From the NCBI GenBank assembly GCA_963749035.1, contig CAVVKW010000004.1:248001-312000 (forward strand): DNA of 64,000 bases, in the 5' to 3' direction. The notes beneath the pieces are model-generated. The model did no database searches. It had not been told where the DNA came from and saw only the letters and a program-made list of their open reading frames with translations. Position numbers and translations under genes: made by a program. How positions within the stretch are numbered: position 1 is the stretch's first letter; each line of letters opens with the position of its first letter. Source of the stretch: CAVVKW01 sp963749035. Lineage in GTDB: Bacteria; Verrucomicrobiota; Verrucomicrobiia; Chthoniobacterales; JAATET01. Shown here piece after piece: positions 26,912 to 36,248 of the stretch.

Positions 26912-28819
26912 TTACTCCCGTTCCGGACCGGGTTTGGGACCGGCGTCTCTAGGAGGTTCGCCAAGACCGTTGGCTTTGGGTGCGTCCAATGGCTCTGATG
27001 GAGATTCTGCCCGCTCGGCGGCTTGGTCGGGCTTGGGTGCTTTTGGGGGCTTGGGGGCCTTTCGTTCAGGTTTCGGGTCATCGGTGGATGATAAATCCGG
27101 TCGGGCGTTCGGTTTGCTTTCGGGCTTCGGCGGTCTCGGTCCAGCTTCGACTTTCTTCTCGGGTTGCGTGGAATTGGCGCGATCGACCGGCGGCGACTGG
27201 TCCTCGGGCGCTGGCCGAGGAGCATCGGATCTGGGCTTGGCTTGGGCAGTGGGATCGGGTCTTGGGTTGGGGTCCGTCGTTGGTTTTCGCGCTGCTTCCG
27301 GGCGTTCTTTCGTTCCGGGTGCCGGGGCGTTGGGCTCTCCGGACTGGAGCGGATCCTCGTCGACGTTGATCTTCGGCTGGGTCTTCGGAACGTCTGGACG
27401 ATTTGGTTTTTTGACCTCCTCGCGTTGATCCTGCATCGGCTTGTCTGCGTCATTCGTTTCTGCGTCGGAAGGACCCGCTTTTGGTTCCTGGGTTGCGCTT
27501 GATTCCGGAGTAGCCGGTGGTTCTGAGGTGGCGGCGGCCGCCGGGGTGGCGGTGACCTCGGGGGTAGCGGTCGACGAGGGCTGGGCGGCTGGCGTCGGCG
27601 TCGCCTCCGGTTTCTTCAGCGGACTTGCGGGCGGTATTGGCTCGCCAGCTGGGCTTGGCGCAGGCTGAGGGGTTGCTTGATCCTGCGGTTCGCTGGCAGC
27701 TTGGGCTGGGGCGTTGGAACGAGTCTGCCGCCGTTCTTCACGATCGGCTTTGCGCTTGGCCTTATCGGCTTCTCTTGGCGGAGCGGCCTGGCGGTTTTCG
27801 TCGGTTCTGATTTTGGCAGGAGTTGGAACGGGAGCTGCAGCAGCTACGGCTGTTGCGTCCGTCGTCGGATTTTCATCGGTCGTGTCAGCTGGCTCGGTGG
27901 CGCGGACGAAACGGGCATTTCCCCCGGTCTTCTGCTGACGTTCGACGATCTGGCGTCGGCTGCGCTCGCTTGGTTCCCAGCGGCGTTCTTCCCGGTGGTT
28001 GATCGTTGTGACGTTGGTGATGGTCGTATTGTTTTCGACGAAGTTCACGTTGCGCTCGGGTGCCTGCTGACCGCGGTAGATCCAGCGGTCGCGGTCGTTC
28101 CAGCCATATTCCTCGCCTTGGTAGAATTGTTGGTCCTGCCAGTCGAAGTCGTAGCTCAGCCAACTGCCGGCAACGAACCCGGCACCAAAAGAGATCAATG
28201 CCGTGGCCACGGTGTCGGTGCGATCGCGTTCGACGTAAACCACCTCCGGTTCGTAGATCGGCACGTAGATGACTTCGGGGTCGGCCGGAACGATTCGAAT
28301 GACCTCTTCCTCGACGAGGACAATCTGTTCGGGAGTGTTCATCAGCGCACCGGTGTCGCGGGCTCGTTCCCGGAGGCGTTGGACGGAGTTCATCACGTCC
28401 ACCGGTTGGTTGTAGAACGCCTCGCCGACCGCGCTAGTCCACTCGAGATTGTCGTCGAGCCAGACGAGCACGTCGGGGTAGCGGGTGAGACCGATGACGC
28501 TCTCGTCCCACGGTTGTTCGTCGACCTGATCGAGATCGCCGTTTTGCAGGAACCGAGCGGCAAACGTGACGTCGAGTGGAACGGTTGCCGCCGGAAGAAT
28601 TAAGGCAATGAGTGCGTCGGGATAGAGCGCAATGGGGCCAAGTAAATCATCCAGTTCCTCCGAATCGAGGAAGTAAATCTGCTCGTCCTCGACTGGGTCG
28701 ACGGCGGATGGCTGTTGAGCGCAGGCGTTCGGGGTGAGGTTCGCGAGCGATAAGGCGAAGAGACCGACGGTGAATGCGCTGAACGTGGTCGAGCGGGTGA
28801 GAATGCGTGGAGTTTTCAA
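26912..28819 (-). CDS. DUF3300 secreted protein with long low-complexity tail
   Basis: About 635 residues from a TTG at 28819, chosen because it begins a good signal peptide (KTPRILTRSTTFSAF... ending NACAQ); no ATG is available. DUF3300 occupies roughly residues 40-270 (LLGPIALYPDALIALILPA, DVMNSVQRLRERARDTG, VYVPIYEPEVVYV). The last ~320 residues are almost only Pro, Ala, Lys, Glu, Ser and Thr, likely unstructured. The function of DUF3300 is unknown. The tail may span or bind the envelope. Confidence 0.85.
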   Translation of the reverse strand: MKTPRILTRSTTFSAFTVGLFALSLANLTPNACAQQPSAVDPVEDEQIYFLDSEELDDLLGPIALYPDALIALILPAATVPLDVTFAARFLQNGDLDQVDEQPWDESVIGLTRYPDVLVWLDDNLEWTSAVGEAFYNQPVDVMNSVQRLRERARDTGALMNTPEQIVLVEEEVIRIVPADPEVIYVPIYEPEVVYVERDRTDTVATALISFGAGFVAGSWLSYDFDWQDQQFYQGEEYGWNDRDRWIYRGQQAPERNVNFVENNTTITNVTTINHREERRWEPSERSRRQIVERQQKTGGNARFVRATEPADTTDENPTTDATAVAAAAPVPTPAKIRTDENRQAAPPREADKAKRKADREERRQTRSNAPAQAASEPQDQATPQPAPSPAGEPIPPASPLKKPEATPTPAAQPSSTATPEVTATPAAAATSEPPATPESSATQEPKAGPSDAETNDADKPMQDQREEVKKPNRPDVPKTQPKINVDEDPLQSGEPNAPAPGTKERPEAARKPTTDPNPRPDPTAQAKPRSDAPRPAPEDQSPPVDRANSTQPEKKVEAGPRPPKPESKPNARPDLSSTDDPKPERKAPKPPKAPKPDQAAERAESPSEPLDAPKANGLGEPPRDAGPKPGPERE

Positions 28820-29142
28820 GGTGTGAAGTTGGTAAAAAGAGATTGGTCTCGGTGTCGGAGTCGGGGTGGATTTCCGACGAGGACCAGCCGCGAGTTTCCG
28901 CAAAGATGTTGTGCCGTTTGATCGTTCGATGGACGGCGAATGGCTGGGTGGCGTTCGAAGGCGGAGAATGTTTTTCGACCGGCAACTGCTGCCAGCAGTA
29001 ATCTCTGCGCGAAACAAGCTTGGCTGCTTTCGAGCTCTGGTGTCCTCGACGTTTCCGCGGGGTAGAGCTGCGCGGCGTTTCTGGCGTGGACTTACGCGAG
29101 GCGGGCGACGTCCCGTATTTCACTAGGCCGCGCTGTCGAGGG

Positions 29143-30411
29143 ATGTTTCAATCCTGGATGGCGAACTCCGGTGCTCTGAAACGATCGCGCACCATCACGG
29201 TAGTGCTGTGTTTTCTTTTGAGCCTCCTGAATTACCTGGATCGCGTGGTGATTTCTTTCTCGATTGATCCGATCCAGAAGGAATTCGGGATTGATAACGC
29301 GCAATTTGGATTCCTGATGTCGGCCTTCGCTTTCGGGACGTTATCGATCAACGGATTCTCCGGATCGATTCTCGATCGAACGAACGTTCGGCGAGTTTGG
29401 ACGGTAGCCGTGCTGGCGTGGTCGGTGGTGATGATCCTGCAGGGGCTGGCGCCGACTCTCCTGGCGTTTTTGGTCCTGCGTTATCTGCTCGGACTCGGCG
29501 AAGGCGTGAACTTCCCGGCGATGAATCGGGCAATGGCCGATTGGATGGACCCAAGGGAGGTGGGGCGTCGGGTGTCGCTCTGCCTGCTGGGAGTGCCGTT
29601 GGCCCTGTTGATCGGCGGACCGTTGCTCTCAAATTTGATCACGGCGACCGGCTGGCGCGATTCGTTCATCGTTCTCGGTGTCGCCGGAATGTTGCTGGGC
29701 CTGGCGTGGATGGCTTTTTACCGAAATCCGCCGAAGACCGGGACCGCCGGAGCGGACGGCGGGAACGTGGCGAACGAGATGGGAAGCTGGCGTGACCTGC
29801 TGCGCAATCCGACGTTGCTGGCAACGAGTTGGTCGTTCTTTGCCTTCGGCTACGTGCTGTTCTTTGGGGTGAGCTGGCTGCCGGGATTTTTGGGTCAAAC
29901 CTACGGGATGGATCTGACGAAAATCGGCTGGTTCTCGGTATTGCCGTGGGCATTTGCGCTCGCACTCATGCCGATCGCCGGATGGCTCTCGGATCGGATC
30001 ATGGTTCGGACGGGAAGTGTCCGCGCGGCGCGCGTGCACGTGATCTGGATCTGCCAGGCTGTTTCGGTCGTATTTTTCGCCGGCCTGACTTTCGCACGGA
30101 CGCCGATGGTCGCGTTGGTCTTCCTGTCGCTGGCGATCGGCTTCGCGATGATGCCGAACGCGCCCTACTACGCGATTTGTTCGGACCTTTTCCCGGGTCA
30201 AGCGGGGTCCGCGACCGGAATCATCGTGACGTTTTTCTCGGCAGCAGGAATCGTCTCGCCACTGCTGACAGGTTGGCTCAGCCAGGTGTTTGGGGGATTT
30301 GCTGCGGCGATCGGCGCGTTGATCGTGATCGTCGGGTCGGCCGTGGCCGGGATGATCCTCTTTGCGCGTCCGGCGCTGGATTCGCGTCGTTCCAGTGACT
30401 ACATCCGGTAA
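29143..30411 (+). CDS. Major facilitator superfamily transporter
   Basis: About 422 residues from ATG 29143 (a GAGGG lies just upstream) or ATG 29158. Twelve hydrophobic segments; the motif LDRTNVRRVW after the second segment is the MFS motif A region, and LNYLDRVVISFSI resembles the anion:cation symporter (glucarate/hexuronate) subgroup. A sugar-acid or organic-anion substrate is likely but not determined. It is followed by a small flavin-binding protein gene. Confidence 0.85.
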   Translation: MFQSWMANSGALKRSRTITVVLCFLLSLLNYLDRVVISFSIDPIQKEFGIDNAQFGFLMSAFAFGTLSINGFSGSILDRTNVRRVWTVAVLAWSVVMILQGLAPTLLAFLVLRYLLGLGEGVNFPAMNRAMADWMDPREVGRRVSLCLLGVPLALLIGGPLLSNLITATGWRDSFIVLGVAGMLLGLAWMAFYRNPPKTGTAGADGGNVANEMGSWRDLLRNPTLLATSWSFFAFGYVLFFGVSWLPGFLGQTYGMDLTKIGWFSVLPWAFALALMPIAGWLSDRIMVRTGSVRAARVHVIWICQAVSVVFFAGLTFARTPMVALVFLSLAIGFAMMPNAPYYAICSDLFPGQAGSATGIIVTFFSAAGIVSPLLTGWLSQVFGGFAAAIGALIVIVGSAVAGMILFARPALDSRRSSDYIR

Positions 30412-30435
30412 CTCTCATTGCTTCGATCCGGATAC

Positions 30436-30930
30436 ATGGATCAATCAGACACTGAGAAATTTTGCGAGCAGCTGCGGGGATTCCCGAACGCCATGCTCAT
30501 CACGAAAGCCGACGAGGGCAAGTTGCGCGCTCGGCCAATGGCCATCGCCGAGGTGGAGGATAGCGGGAGATTTTATTTTTTAACGGCTCGCGAGACCGCA
30601 AAGGTGCATGAGATCGAGACAGATAGTTTGATCCACGTCGCGTGCCAGAGCGACCAGTCGCTTTACCTTTCGATCAACGGACTCGCGACGCTCTCCAACG
30701 ATCCGGCGAAAATTGAGTCGGTGTGGAAGGAATCCTTCAAGCCGTGGTTTCCGGAAGGGCCGACTGACCCGGACATCGCTTTGATTGCGGTAAGTCCGAT
30801 TGATGCGGAGTATTGGGACACTCGAGGAGCGAAGAAACTTGATTATCTTTGGGAGGTCGCGAGTGCCTACGTCACGGGGACGATGCCGGACATCGACGAG
30901 GGCGAGCAACACGGCACGCTGCGACCGTAG
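30436..30930 (+). CDS. Pyridoxamine-phosphate-oxidase-like protein (general stress protein 26 type)
   Basis: 164 residues with the split-barrel flavin-binding pattern: LRARPMAIAEVEDSGRFYF, a basic/hydrophobic strand VHEIETDSLIHVACQ and the C-terminal DPDIALIAVSPIDAEYWD typical of the GSP26 group. These bind FMN or related flavins and are induced by stress; not a true PdxH, which is longer and has other substrate residues. ATG 30436 is preferred over TTG 30418. Confidence 0.83.
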   Translation: MDQSDTEKFCEQLRGFPNAMLITKADEGKLRARPMAIAEVEDSGRFYFLTARETAKVHEIETDSLIHVACQSDQSLYLSINGLATLSNDPAKIESVWKESFKPWFPEGPTDPDIALIAVSPIDAEYWDTRGAKKLDYLWEVASAYVTGTMPDIDEGEQHGTLRP

Positions 30931-31041
30931 TGTCATCGCCGATCGGGTCAGGGGAGAGATTGCCGATCAGAGATTTGCTCTGGGACCCTCAGAGTTCGGA
31001 TGAATGTTGGATAACGACCCCGGTCCGATGGACCGATTGCC

Positions 31042-32214
31042 TCAAGGAGTCAGCACGACCTTGATGCAGCCGTCTTCCTTGTCACGAAAGGTCTTATACG
31101 CTTGCGGTGCGTCATCGAGGGGGAGGCGGTGGGTGATCACGAAAGAGGGATCGATCTCGCCAGATTCGATCTTCTCGAGCAAAGGGTGGGTGTAGGCTTG
31201 AACGTGCGTCTGGCCGGATCGCAGAGTGAGGCCCTTGTTGACGAGAGCGCCGAAGGGGAGGTTATCGACCATTCCAACGTAAACTCCGGGGACGGAAACG
31301 GTGCCGCCTTTACGGCAGTTGAGGATGGCTTCGCGCAAGGCGTGGGCGCGGTCGGTTGCCAGCATCACGGCCGCCTTGGCTTCGTCGAGAACGGCGTCCA
31401 TCGCACCACCGCCGTGAGCTTCGGCACCGACCGCGTCGATGCAGCGATCGGGGCCGCGGTTGTCGGTCAGTTCATTCAAGCGGTCGGTAACGTCCTGCTC
31501 GTCGAAATCAATGACTTCCGCCCGCCCGTGGCTCCGTGCCATCTCGAGGCGTTCTGAGACGCGATCAATCGCGATCACGCGTCCGGCGCCGAAGAGCCAC
31601 GCGCTCTGGATCGCCATCTGGCCAACCGGGCCACACCCCCACACGGCGACGGTGTCGCCAGCTTCGATCCCGGCGTTTTCGGCAGCCATGTATCCGGTCG
31701 GGAAGATATCGGACAGAAAGAGAACTTTTTCGTCCGGGAGCCCGGACTCGATCTTGATCGGACCAACGTCGGCGTGGGGGACTCGGAGAAATTCTGCTTG
31801 GCCGCCCGCGTATCCGCCGAGTAGGTGGGAGTAGCCGAAGAGCCCGGCGGGAGCGTGGCCCATGAGTTCCGCGGCCGTTTCGGCATCGGGGTTGGTGGTA
31901 TCGCAGCACGAGTAGAGTTCTCGCTCGCAGAAGAAGCAATGACCGCAGGAGATCGTGAAGGGAACGACGACCCGATCCCCCTTTTTTAGATTCTTCACTT
32001 CACTGCCGGTCTCGACGACGATCCCCATTGGCTCGTGGCCGATGATGTCGCCTGCTTCCATTCCCTGCATGTAGCCGTCGAAAAGATGGAGGTCGGAACC
32101 ACAGATCGCGGTCGAGGTGACTTGAATGATCGCGTCGGTAGGGGCTTGGATGGTGGGGTCTGGAACCGTGTCGATCCGGACGTCAGATTTGCCGTGCCAG
32201 CAGAGTGCTTTCAT
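31042..32214 (-). CDS. Zinc-dependent alcohol/formaldehyde dehydrogenase
   Basis: 390 residues. Catalytic-zinc ligands C38 (AICGSDLH) and H60 (GHEPMG), structural-zinc cysteines C90, C93, C96 and C104, and the Rossmann loop VAVWGCGPVGQ are all present. The closest group is the glutathione-independent formaldehyde/threonine dehydrogenase-like MDRs, which are often annotated simply as zinc-dependent alcohol dehydrogenases. The physiological substrate is not clear. It ends convergently to the GSP26-like gene. Confidence 0.87.
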   Translation of the reverse strand: MKALCWHGKSDVRIDTVPDPTIQAPTDAIIQVTSTAICGSDLHLFDGYMQGMEAGDIIGHEPMGIVVETGSEVKNLKKGDRVVVPFTISCGHCFFCERELYSCCDTTNPDAETAAELMGHAPAGLFGYSHLLGGYAGGQAEFLRVPHADVGPIKIESGLPDEKVLFLSDIFPTGYMAAENAGIEAGDTVAVWGCGPVGQMAIQSAWLFGAGRVIAIDRVSERLEMARSHGRAEVIDFDEQDVTDRLNELTDNRGPDRCIDAVGAEAHGGGAMDAVLDEAKAAVMLATDRAHALREAILNCRKGGTVSVPGVYVGMVDNLPFGALVNKGLTLRSGQTHVQAYTHPLLEKIESGEIDPSFVITHRLPLDDAPQAYKTFRDKEDGCIKVVLTP

Positions 32215-33022
32215 CTTTGAAAAATGGATTTGAAGTTTGGAACGTCGACTTTTCGAATTGGCCGAGAGTTTCAGGCCTTGAAATACAATCGGCTTGCACC
32301 CCGGAGGTGGTCGGGTGCGCGGGGTGGGTTCCCGCCGGTCCGACCGTTGGGCGCTGCGTGGGTCATGGCGGGCGCGGGTTTGGGGGGATCGGCCTGGATC
32401 TGCTTGGCCGCGTGGAAATGCCCAGCTTCCCCGGTTCGTGCCGTGATTTCGCTGGGGGGATGACCCTTGCTGAACCTCGGTCTCCCGACACCCGCACTCG
32501 TTAGCGGACGCGCTCGATAGTCGTGATCCCTTAACGGCGGATCAATCGGCTGACATTCTGAGTCCGATAGATAGCGGAGATGCTTTGGTCTTGGAAGCGG
32601 TTGGTATCAGTATCTTATACCTGCGATTCTCGATCCACGAAACGTGGTGGATCCCGAAGGGGAAGAAGTCATCCCCGCCGCGCTGCAAGGTGCCTCGCTC
32701 AGTAGTTGAACTCGGGATCGGCGTTGCCTGGGCACGGCAAACGGACAAGGTAATCAGGGTTAGGGCGATGGATTGGTAGCGCATCATGTTCGATCCACCG
32801 GTCGGCTTGGAAATCTCGTAATTCTGCGAGCCCTGACGGGAGGGGATGATGGCGGCAACCCCGGTGCTACTCATCCACGAGGCGGTGATAAAATTGCTGA
32901 TATCGGCCTTTCAGCGGAGAAGCGACGGCCTGCTGCGTTGCGGCTCGATTACGTATTGCAGCAGATAGGCGGCGTCGCCGCGCCTTGCACGCCATCATGT
33001 TTTATCTGAGATCCCGGGATCC
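32215..33022. other. Long intergenic stretch with no intact gene
   Basis: About 800 bp. I see no intact gene or RNA. The part 32542-32787 (minus strand) holds a short open frame described separately; the rest shows only short frames with no family resemblance. Confidence 0.6.
32542..32787 (-). pseudogene. Fragment of a secreted protein (signal peptide plus short N-terminal piece)
   Basis: An 81-codon frame beginning MMRYQSIALTLITLSVCRAQ, a clear signal peptide, then a hydrophilic spacer and FFPFGIHHVSW. The last motif recalls the first strand of some secreted glycoside hydrolases (FFPIGIYHV type), after which similarity stops and the frame ends within 30 codons. I infer a truncated secreted-enzyme gene; the match is from memory and weak. 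Confidence 0.4.
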
Positions 33023-33502
33023 TCACGTTTTCGCAGCCTCCCCGAGTTCTCCTCGGACCGCCATTTCCCGGATGGCGGAAACGGTGTGGGCGACGGCTGG
33101 AAGGAACGCTTCTTCGGCGTCCTTCCCTTGCCGTTGCTCTTCCGGGGATTCTTCCGGGACTCCCGGGAACCGCAGGGCGAAGGTGAAGGTCAGGACGAGC
33201 TGGTCATCATCGCCCGATACGAAGTTGGCGACTGATCCAACGTTCGAAGTTTCAATCTGCTGAAAGTCGATCGCGTGATCCTCGAAAATTGTGACGCGCT
33301 CGCGAATTTTGCTGCCTTGATAGACCGCTTCTCGAATCAAACCATCTTTGACGCGTTCAACGATCTCGCTGGATTCCATGCCGGGAACGAACCCCACTGG
33401 ATTCTCAGCTTTCCTGATCAGACCCAACCAAAGTTGGCGGCGGGTCAGTTTAAACGAAGCGGAGGGAGGATTGACGGCAACCGCGCGGGAGAAGCAATGC
33501 AT
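33023..33502 (-). CDS. DUF1857/SRPBCC-like small protein
   Basis: About 159 residues from ATG 33502. Family traits: LTRRQLWLGLIRKAENPVGFVPGM near the N-terminus, then KIRERVTIFEDHAIDFQQI. These START-fold proteins bind small hydrophobic ligands; one relative, AtaL, takes part in aflatrem-type metabolism, but the function in bacteria is unknown. An upstream extension of 23 codons is open but lacks the family pattern. Confidence 0.72.
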   Translation of the reverse strand: MHCFSRAVAVNPPSASFKLTRRQLWLGLIRKAENPVGFVPGMESSEIVERVKDGLIREAVYQGSKIRERVTIFEDHAIDFQQIETSNVGSVANFVSGDDDQLVLTFTFALRFPGVPEESPEEQRQGKDAEEAFLPAVAHTVSAIREMAVRGELGEAAKT

Positions 33503-33571
33503 AGTGGGATCGAGTTGATCGGGTGCCGACAATCCACGTTCACGAAACGTCGGTAGAACATTATTGTTCAA

Positions 33572-34043
33572 TGGCTACACTACACAGTGTCAGACAAATT
33601 GACATTGTGAAACCAACCGAACGCAGAAGCGGTTGATCCGCCAGGAATAATGCGAATAATCAGTCGTCCCCCGACCGGATTGGGGATGAGCGGCAGCAAA
33701 GGTGCGGACGTCGTCGAGATTGTGGAAGGCTGGCTAGTTCGGACGCGCCGCTCGGACTCGCACGGACTAGACCGCCGGGTCAAGCGGCGGGCACGATTCA
33801 TTCTGCGTGAAACACATTATTCCCGAAGAGCACCACAGCGACGCGATGGAGAAAGTTTGGCGACCGGCTGATAAGGCGAGGGCTGCCAAACGCGACCGTC
33901 CGTCCGATGAGAAGACCCGCACGGAAGTCGGACCTCGCCCCAATCTTTCCGAGGCCAAGACGTCGGGCGAATGGCCGATCGCCGCTCGATCAGGCGAAGA
34001 AAAAAACTAGAAACGAGCGAGATTGAGAGATTTCATTGAAACG
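33572..34043. other. Intergenic stretch, possible small unsupported frame
   Basis: Holds the leader of the DUF1857 gene. A 67-codon plus-strand frame (33807-34010, GTG start, charged composition) resembles nothing I know and I do not call it a gene. No RNA recognised. Confidence 0.5.
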
Positions 34044-34418
34044 TCAGGTCGACGGGCAGTCCGGGCAGTCGCCGAAGAGCACGATTTCGTGACTTTCGAC
34101 TCGAAATCCGGGTGGCGCCAACGACGCGACCCCGCGGACGCAGCCGACCAGGTCGAAGAGCCGCTTGCATTCCTTGCACAAGAAAAAATGGTGATGCTGC
34201 CGTGAGGCGTGCTCGTAGTGCGGTGGTGCTCCCGGCACGTCGACGAGGCGCACGGAGCCTTCCTCGACGAACGTCTTGATTGCGCGGTAGACGGTTGCGA
34301 TCCCGAGGCGCGGTAATTCTCGTTGTGCCGTCGCGCAGAGTTCCGAAGGCGTGAGCGGTCGGCCTGCGGTTTCGAGAATTCTCATGATCACCTGTTTTTG
34401 CGGAGTCGCGTAAGCCAT
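34044..34418 (-). CDS. zur: Fur-family regulator, probably zinc-sensing (Zur)
   Basis: 124 residues. A winged-helix domain (LTPSELCATAQRELPRLGIATVYRAIKTF) is followed by HHHFFLCKEC, with structural-zinc cysteines C81/C84 and C118/C121 (CPDC). The regulatory-site His cluster at 75-77 is intact. Fur, Zur and PerR cannot be told apart by these motifs alone; the genes around it (COG0523 GTPases, DUF1826, MerC-like, second HisI) are the usual companions of Zur regulons, so zinc is the inferred metal. It is the last gene of a three-gene minus-strand unit, 38 bp after a PEP-CTERM protein, and is presumably autoregulated through the sites at 36061-36188. Confidence 0.82.
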   Translation of the reverse strand: MAYATPQKQVIMRILETAGRPLTPSELCATAQRELPRLGIATVYRAIKTFVEEGSVRLVDVPGAPPHYEHASRQHHHFFLCKECKRLFDLVGCVRGVASLAPPGFRVESHEIVLFGDCPDCPST

Positions 34419-34456
34419 CGAGAAAGCTTAACCGTCAAGAAACGAATCGGCAATTC

Positions 34457-35275
34457 TCAGCGCTGAGGTTTTGCGGAGCGGGACCGGCGAAGTTGGAGCA
34501 ACCCGACGACGCTGCACGCTGCCAGCAGCAACCATCCGGTCGCTGGTTCCGGGATGGCAGCCGGAAGATGCTCGACGCCGAAGTGCCACGTGGTGACCGC
34601 GCTTTCGACCAGTTCGTTCGTCTCACCTAGAGACCCCGAGAGTTGGAAGTCGATCTGGTAATACCCTGGCTCGCTGAATCCCCAGTTCGTGTGGGAGTGG
34701 CCGCCTTCCGTGATGTAAAACAAATCCTCGCTGGAGATGCCACCTGCCGCCGTCGACATCCAGACTTTCGGAGGTCCGCCAACGGCGGACACTTGCCAAA
34801 GCGAAAACTCCGCATTTCCCGGGTCGCCCGCTAAATCAAAGAAGCGCACGTCGACCAGCTGAACCGTCAACCACTGAAACGTTCCCGGTGCTCGCGGGTC
34901 GCCGGTTGGGACCGAGGCAAAGGTGCCGGGAGCGATGCTTTGCGCCTCGATGCCGCCGTAGATCCGCCCGGCAAAATTCTCCTGCGGCCAAAAGTGAATT
35001 GGTTCGCCTGCCGCTACCCCGAGAAAATCCCACTGGCTACCCGCCGGTCGCGACGCGGACGTCGTGCCGCTTGGACCGTCGAAGAGGAGGGCGTCGGCAG
35101 GGGAGCGGTCGCCGCTGTCCGCGTGGATCCTCGCTCCCAAGCCCTCACTTTCCGAGTAGGTGATGCCGATGATGTCGACGTGTTCATCGGTGATCACGGT
35201 GTAAGCGTGCGTCGTTGCGGACGCAACGGATAGAGCGAGAGCAAGCGGGAGGAGAAAGCGAAAAGAAGGTGTCAT
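34457..35275 (-). CDS. Choice-of-anchor-M-type PEP-CTERM surface protein (third paralogue)
   Basis: 272 residues: signal peptide (LPLALALSVASATTHAY), a beta-rich middle and a PEP-CTERM tail (AIPEPATGWLLLAACSVVG followed by Arg-rich end). It shares with the two proteins on the opposite arm an N-terminal HxD (H32), HAD (H51) and GGHSHTNWGFSEPGYY (H193, H195). This pattern matches the actinobacterial surface-anchored domain (TIGR03769, choice-of-anchor M), some of which sit beside metal ABC transporters. Four bases overlap with the pseudopilin gene upstream. I infer a zinc-binding surface protein. Confidence 0.8.
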   Translation of the reverse strand: MTPSFRFLLPLALALSVASATTHAYTVITDEHVDIIGITYSESEGLGARIHADSGDRSPADALLFDGPSGTTSASRPAGSQWDFLGVAAGEPIHFWPQENFAGRIYGGIEAQSIAPGTFASVPTGDPRAPGTFQWLTVQLVDVRFFDLAGDPGNAEFSLWQVSAVGGPPKVWMSTAAGGISSEDLFYITEGGHSHTNWGFSEPGYYQIDFQLSGSLGETNELVESAVTTWHFGVEHLPAAIPEPATGWLLLAACSVVGLLQLRRSRSAKPQR

Positions 35276-36021
35276 GGGCGGAGGTCCGGAGGTCGGGCGA
35301 TATTGTCGCCCCGTTCGAGGCGTTCTTTTACAACGCTGGCGGCGATCGTTTCAACGTGGCCATCCGCGAAGAGATAATTGGCGGAGCCCTCGGTGTGGTC
35401 GGGTTGCGCGTTGGTCGTAAAACGGTCGGGCTGAATGTCGGCGCACAGTGCCCCCCAACTTCCTTCCCAGCGATCGGAGTGAGTGTGATCGCTCTGCGCG
35501 CTCACGCCTTGGGCGTCGGAAATGTTCGACGCGAAGAGCGTCTGGGACGGCTGCGAGATCGCTCGGACGTTGTTGATCGATCCTGGTAGAGCCTCGCCAA
35601 ATGGGCCAATCCGAGGAACGAAAACGTAGCTGTTGAGGATGTAGCTCGTTCCGTCGGCGCGGAGCCGGTCGGGTCCTTTCGGATCGGCGGGGCAGATCCG
35701 AATTTCATCCACCCCACCAACGTAAGGTTTCAGCGCGAAGATCCAGGCCGCTTCGATGTCGGTCCCCAACTCGTGCGTGGTGCCGGGTAGCCGACCGTCG
35801 TGGTCGTTTGCGTAAAGATGGATCGCCGTCCCGATCTGCCGCAGATTCGACGAGCATTCCGCACGTTTCGCCCCGACCAACGACCGCTGAACCATGGGGA
35901 GAGAGAGGGCTGCGAGGATCGTCACGATTGCGACCACCACGATGACCTCGACGAGCGTGAAGCCCGCCGCGGACGGGCGGTTCGCGACTCGCGCGGGTTG
36001 GGATCGAAGGTGGCCGAACAT
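35272..36021 (-). CDS. Type II secretion pseudopilin-like protein (H-X9-DG type)
   Basis: 249 residues. The prepilin cleavage/methylation signature is AAGFTLVEVIVVVAIVTIL (cleavage after G20, then F), followed by SSNLRQIGTAIHLYANDHDG. The C-terminal block NYLFADGHVE is the H-X9-DG motif typical for Planctomycetes and Verrucomicrobia. An extra His-rich stretch SDHTHSDRW may bind metal. It is unusual to find such a protein as the first gene of a Fur/Zur operon; the overlap with the following PEP-CTERM gene makes co-translation nearly sure. Confidence 0.88.
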   Translation of the reverse strand: MFGHLRSQPARVANRPSAAGFTLVEVIVVVAIVTILAALSLPMVQRSLVGAKRAECSSNLRQIGTAIHLYANDHDGRLPGTTHELGTDIEAAWIFALKPYVGGVDEIRICPADPKGPDRLRADGTSYILNSYVFVPRIGPFGEALPGSINNVRAISQPSQTLFASNISDAQGVSAQSDHTHSDRWEGSWGALCADIQPDRFTTNAQPDHTEGSANYLFADGHVETIAASVVKERLERGDNIARPPDLRP

Positions 36022-36060
36022 GCTTCCACCAAACCGGAAATCGATCCGTCGTCAACCGAA

Positions 36061-36080
36061 AATGAGTTCCCATTATCATT
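36061..36080 (+). promoter_or_regulatory. Zur-type operator, site A
   Basis: Sequence AATGAG-TTCCC-ATTATC-ATT, an imperfect dyad AATGA-N10-TCATT, 40-59 bp before the pseudopilin start. It shares AATGAG-N5-ATTATC with the site before DUF1826. Confidence 0.6.
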
Positions 36081-36140
36081 CTTGAATTTTGCAGACGGTG
36101 GGAAAAAATTCCTGGACCAGGAGAAAATTGCTTGCGGAAA

Positions 36141-36160
36141 GGTGAGAACGACTTATCAAT
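36141..36160 (-). promoter_or_regulatory. Zur-type operator, site D
   Basis: Read on the minus strand: ATTGAT-AAGTC-GTTCTC-ACC. It matches the neighbouring site (36169-36188) at 14 of 20 positions and lies in the same orientation 28 bp away. Confidence 0.45.
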
Positions 36161-36168
36161 GCGTCTTC

Positions 36169-36188
36169 GTTGAGAACGAACTCTCATT
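36169..36188 (-). promoter_or_regulatory. Zur-type operator, site C
   Basis: Read on the minus strand: AATGAG-AGTTC-GTTCTC-AAC; contains the inverted pair TGAGA/TCTCA. It lies 61-80 bp before the first divergent PEP-CTERM gene. Confidence 0.55.
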
Positions 36189-36248
36189 TCTGCCGGATGA
36201 ATCCATCGTCCGAAGCGGAAGTGCGGAGTCGCCAATTAAAAAAACATC

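Noticed and set aside
33807..34010. 67-codon plus-strand frame before the Zur gene
   Set aside because: No family pattern or clear ribosome site; composition could be chance.
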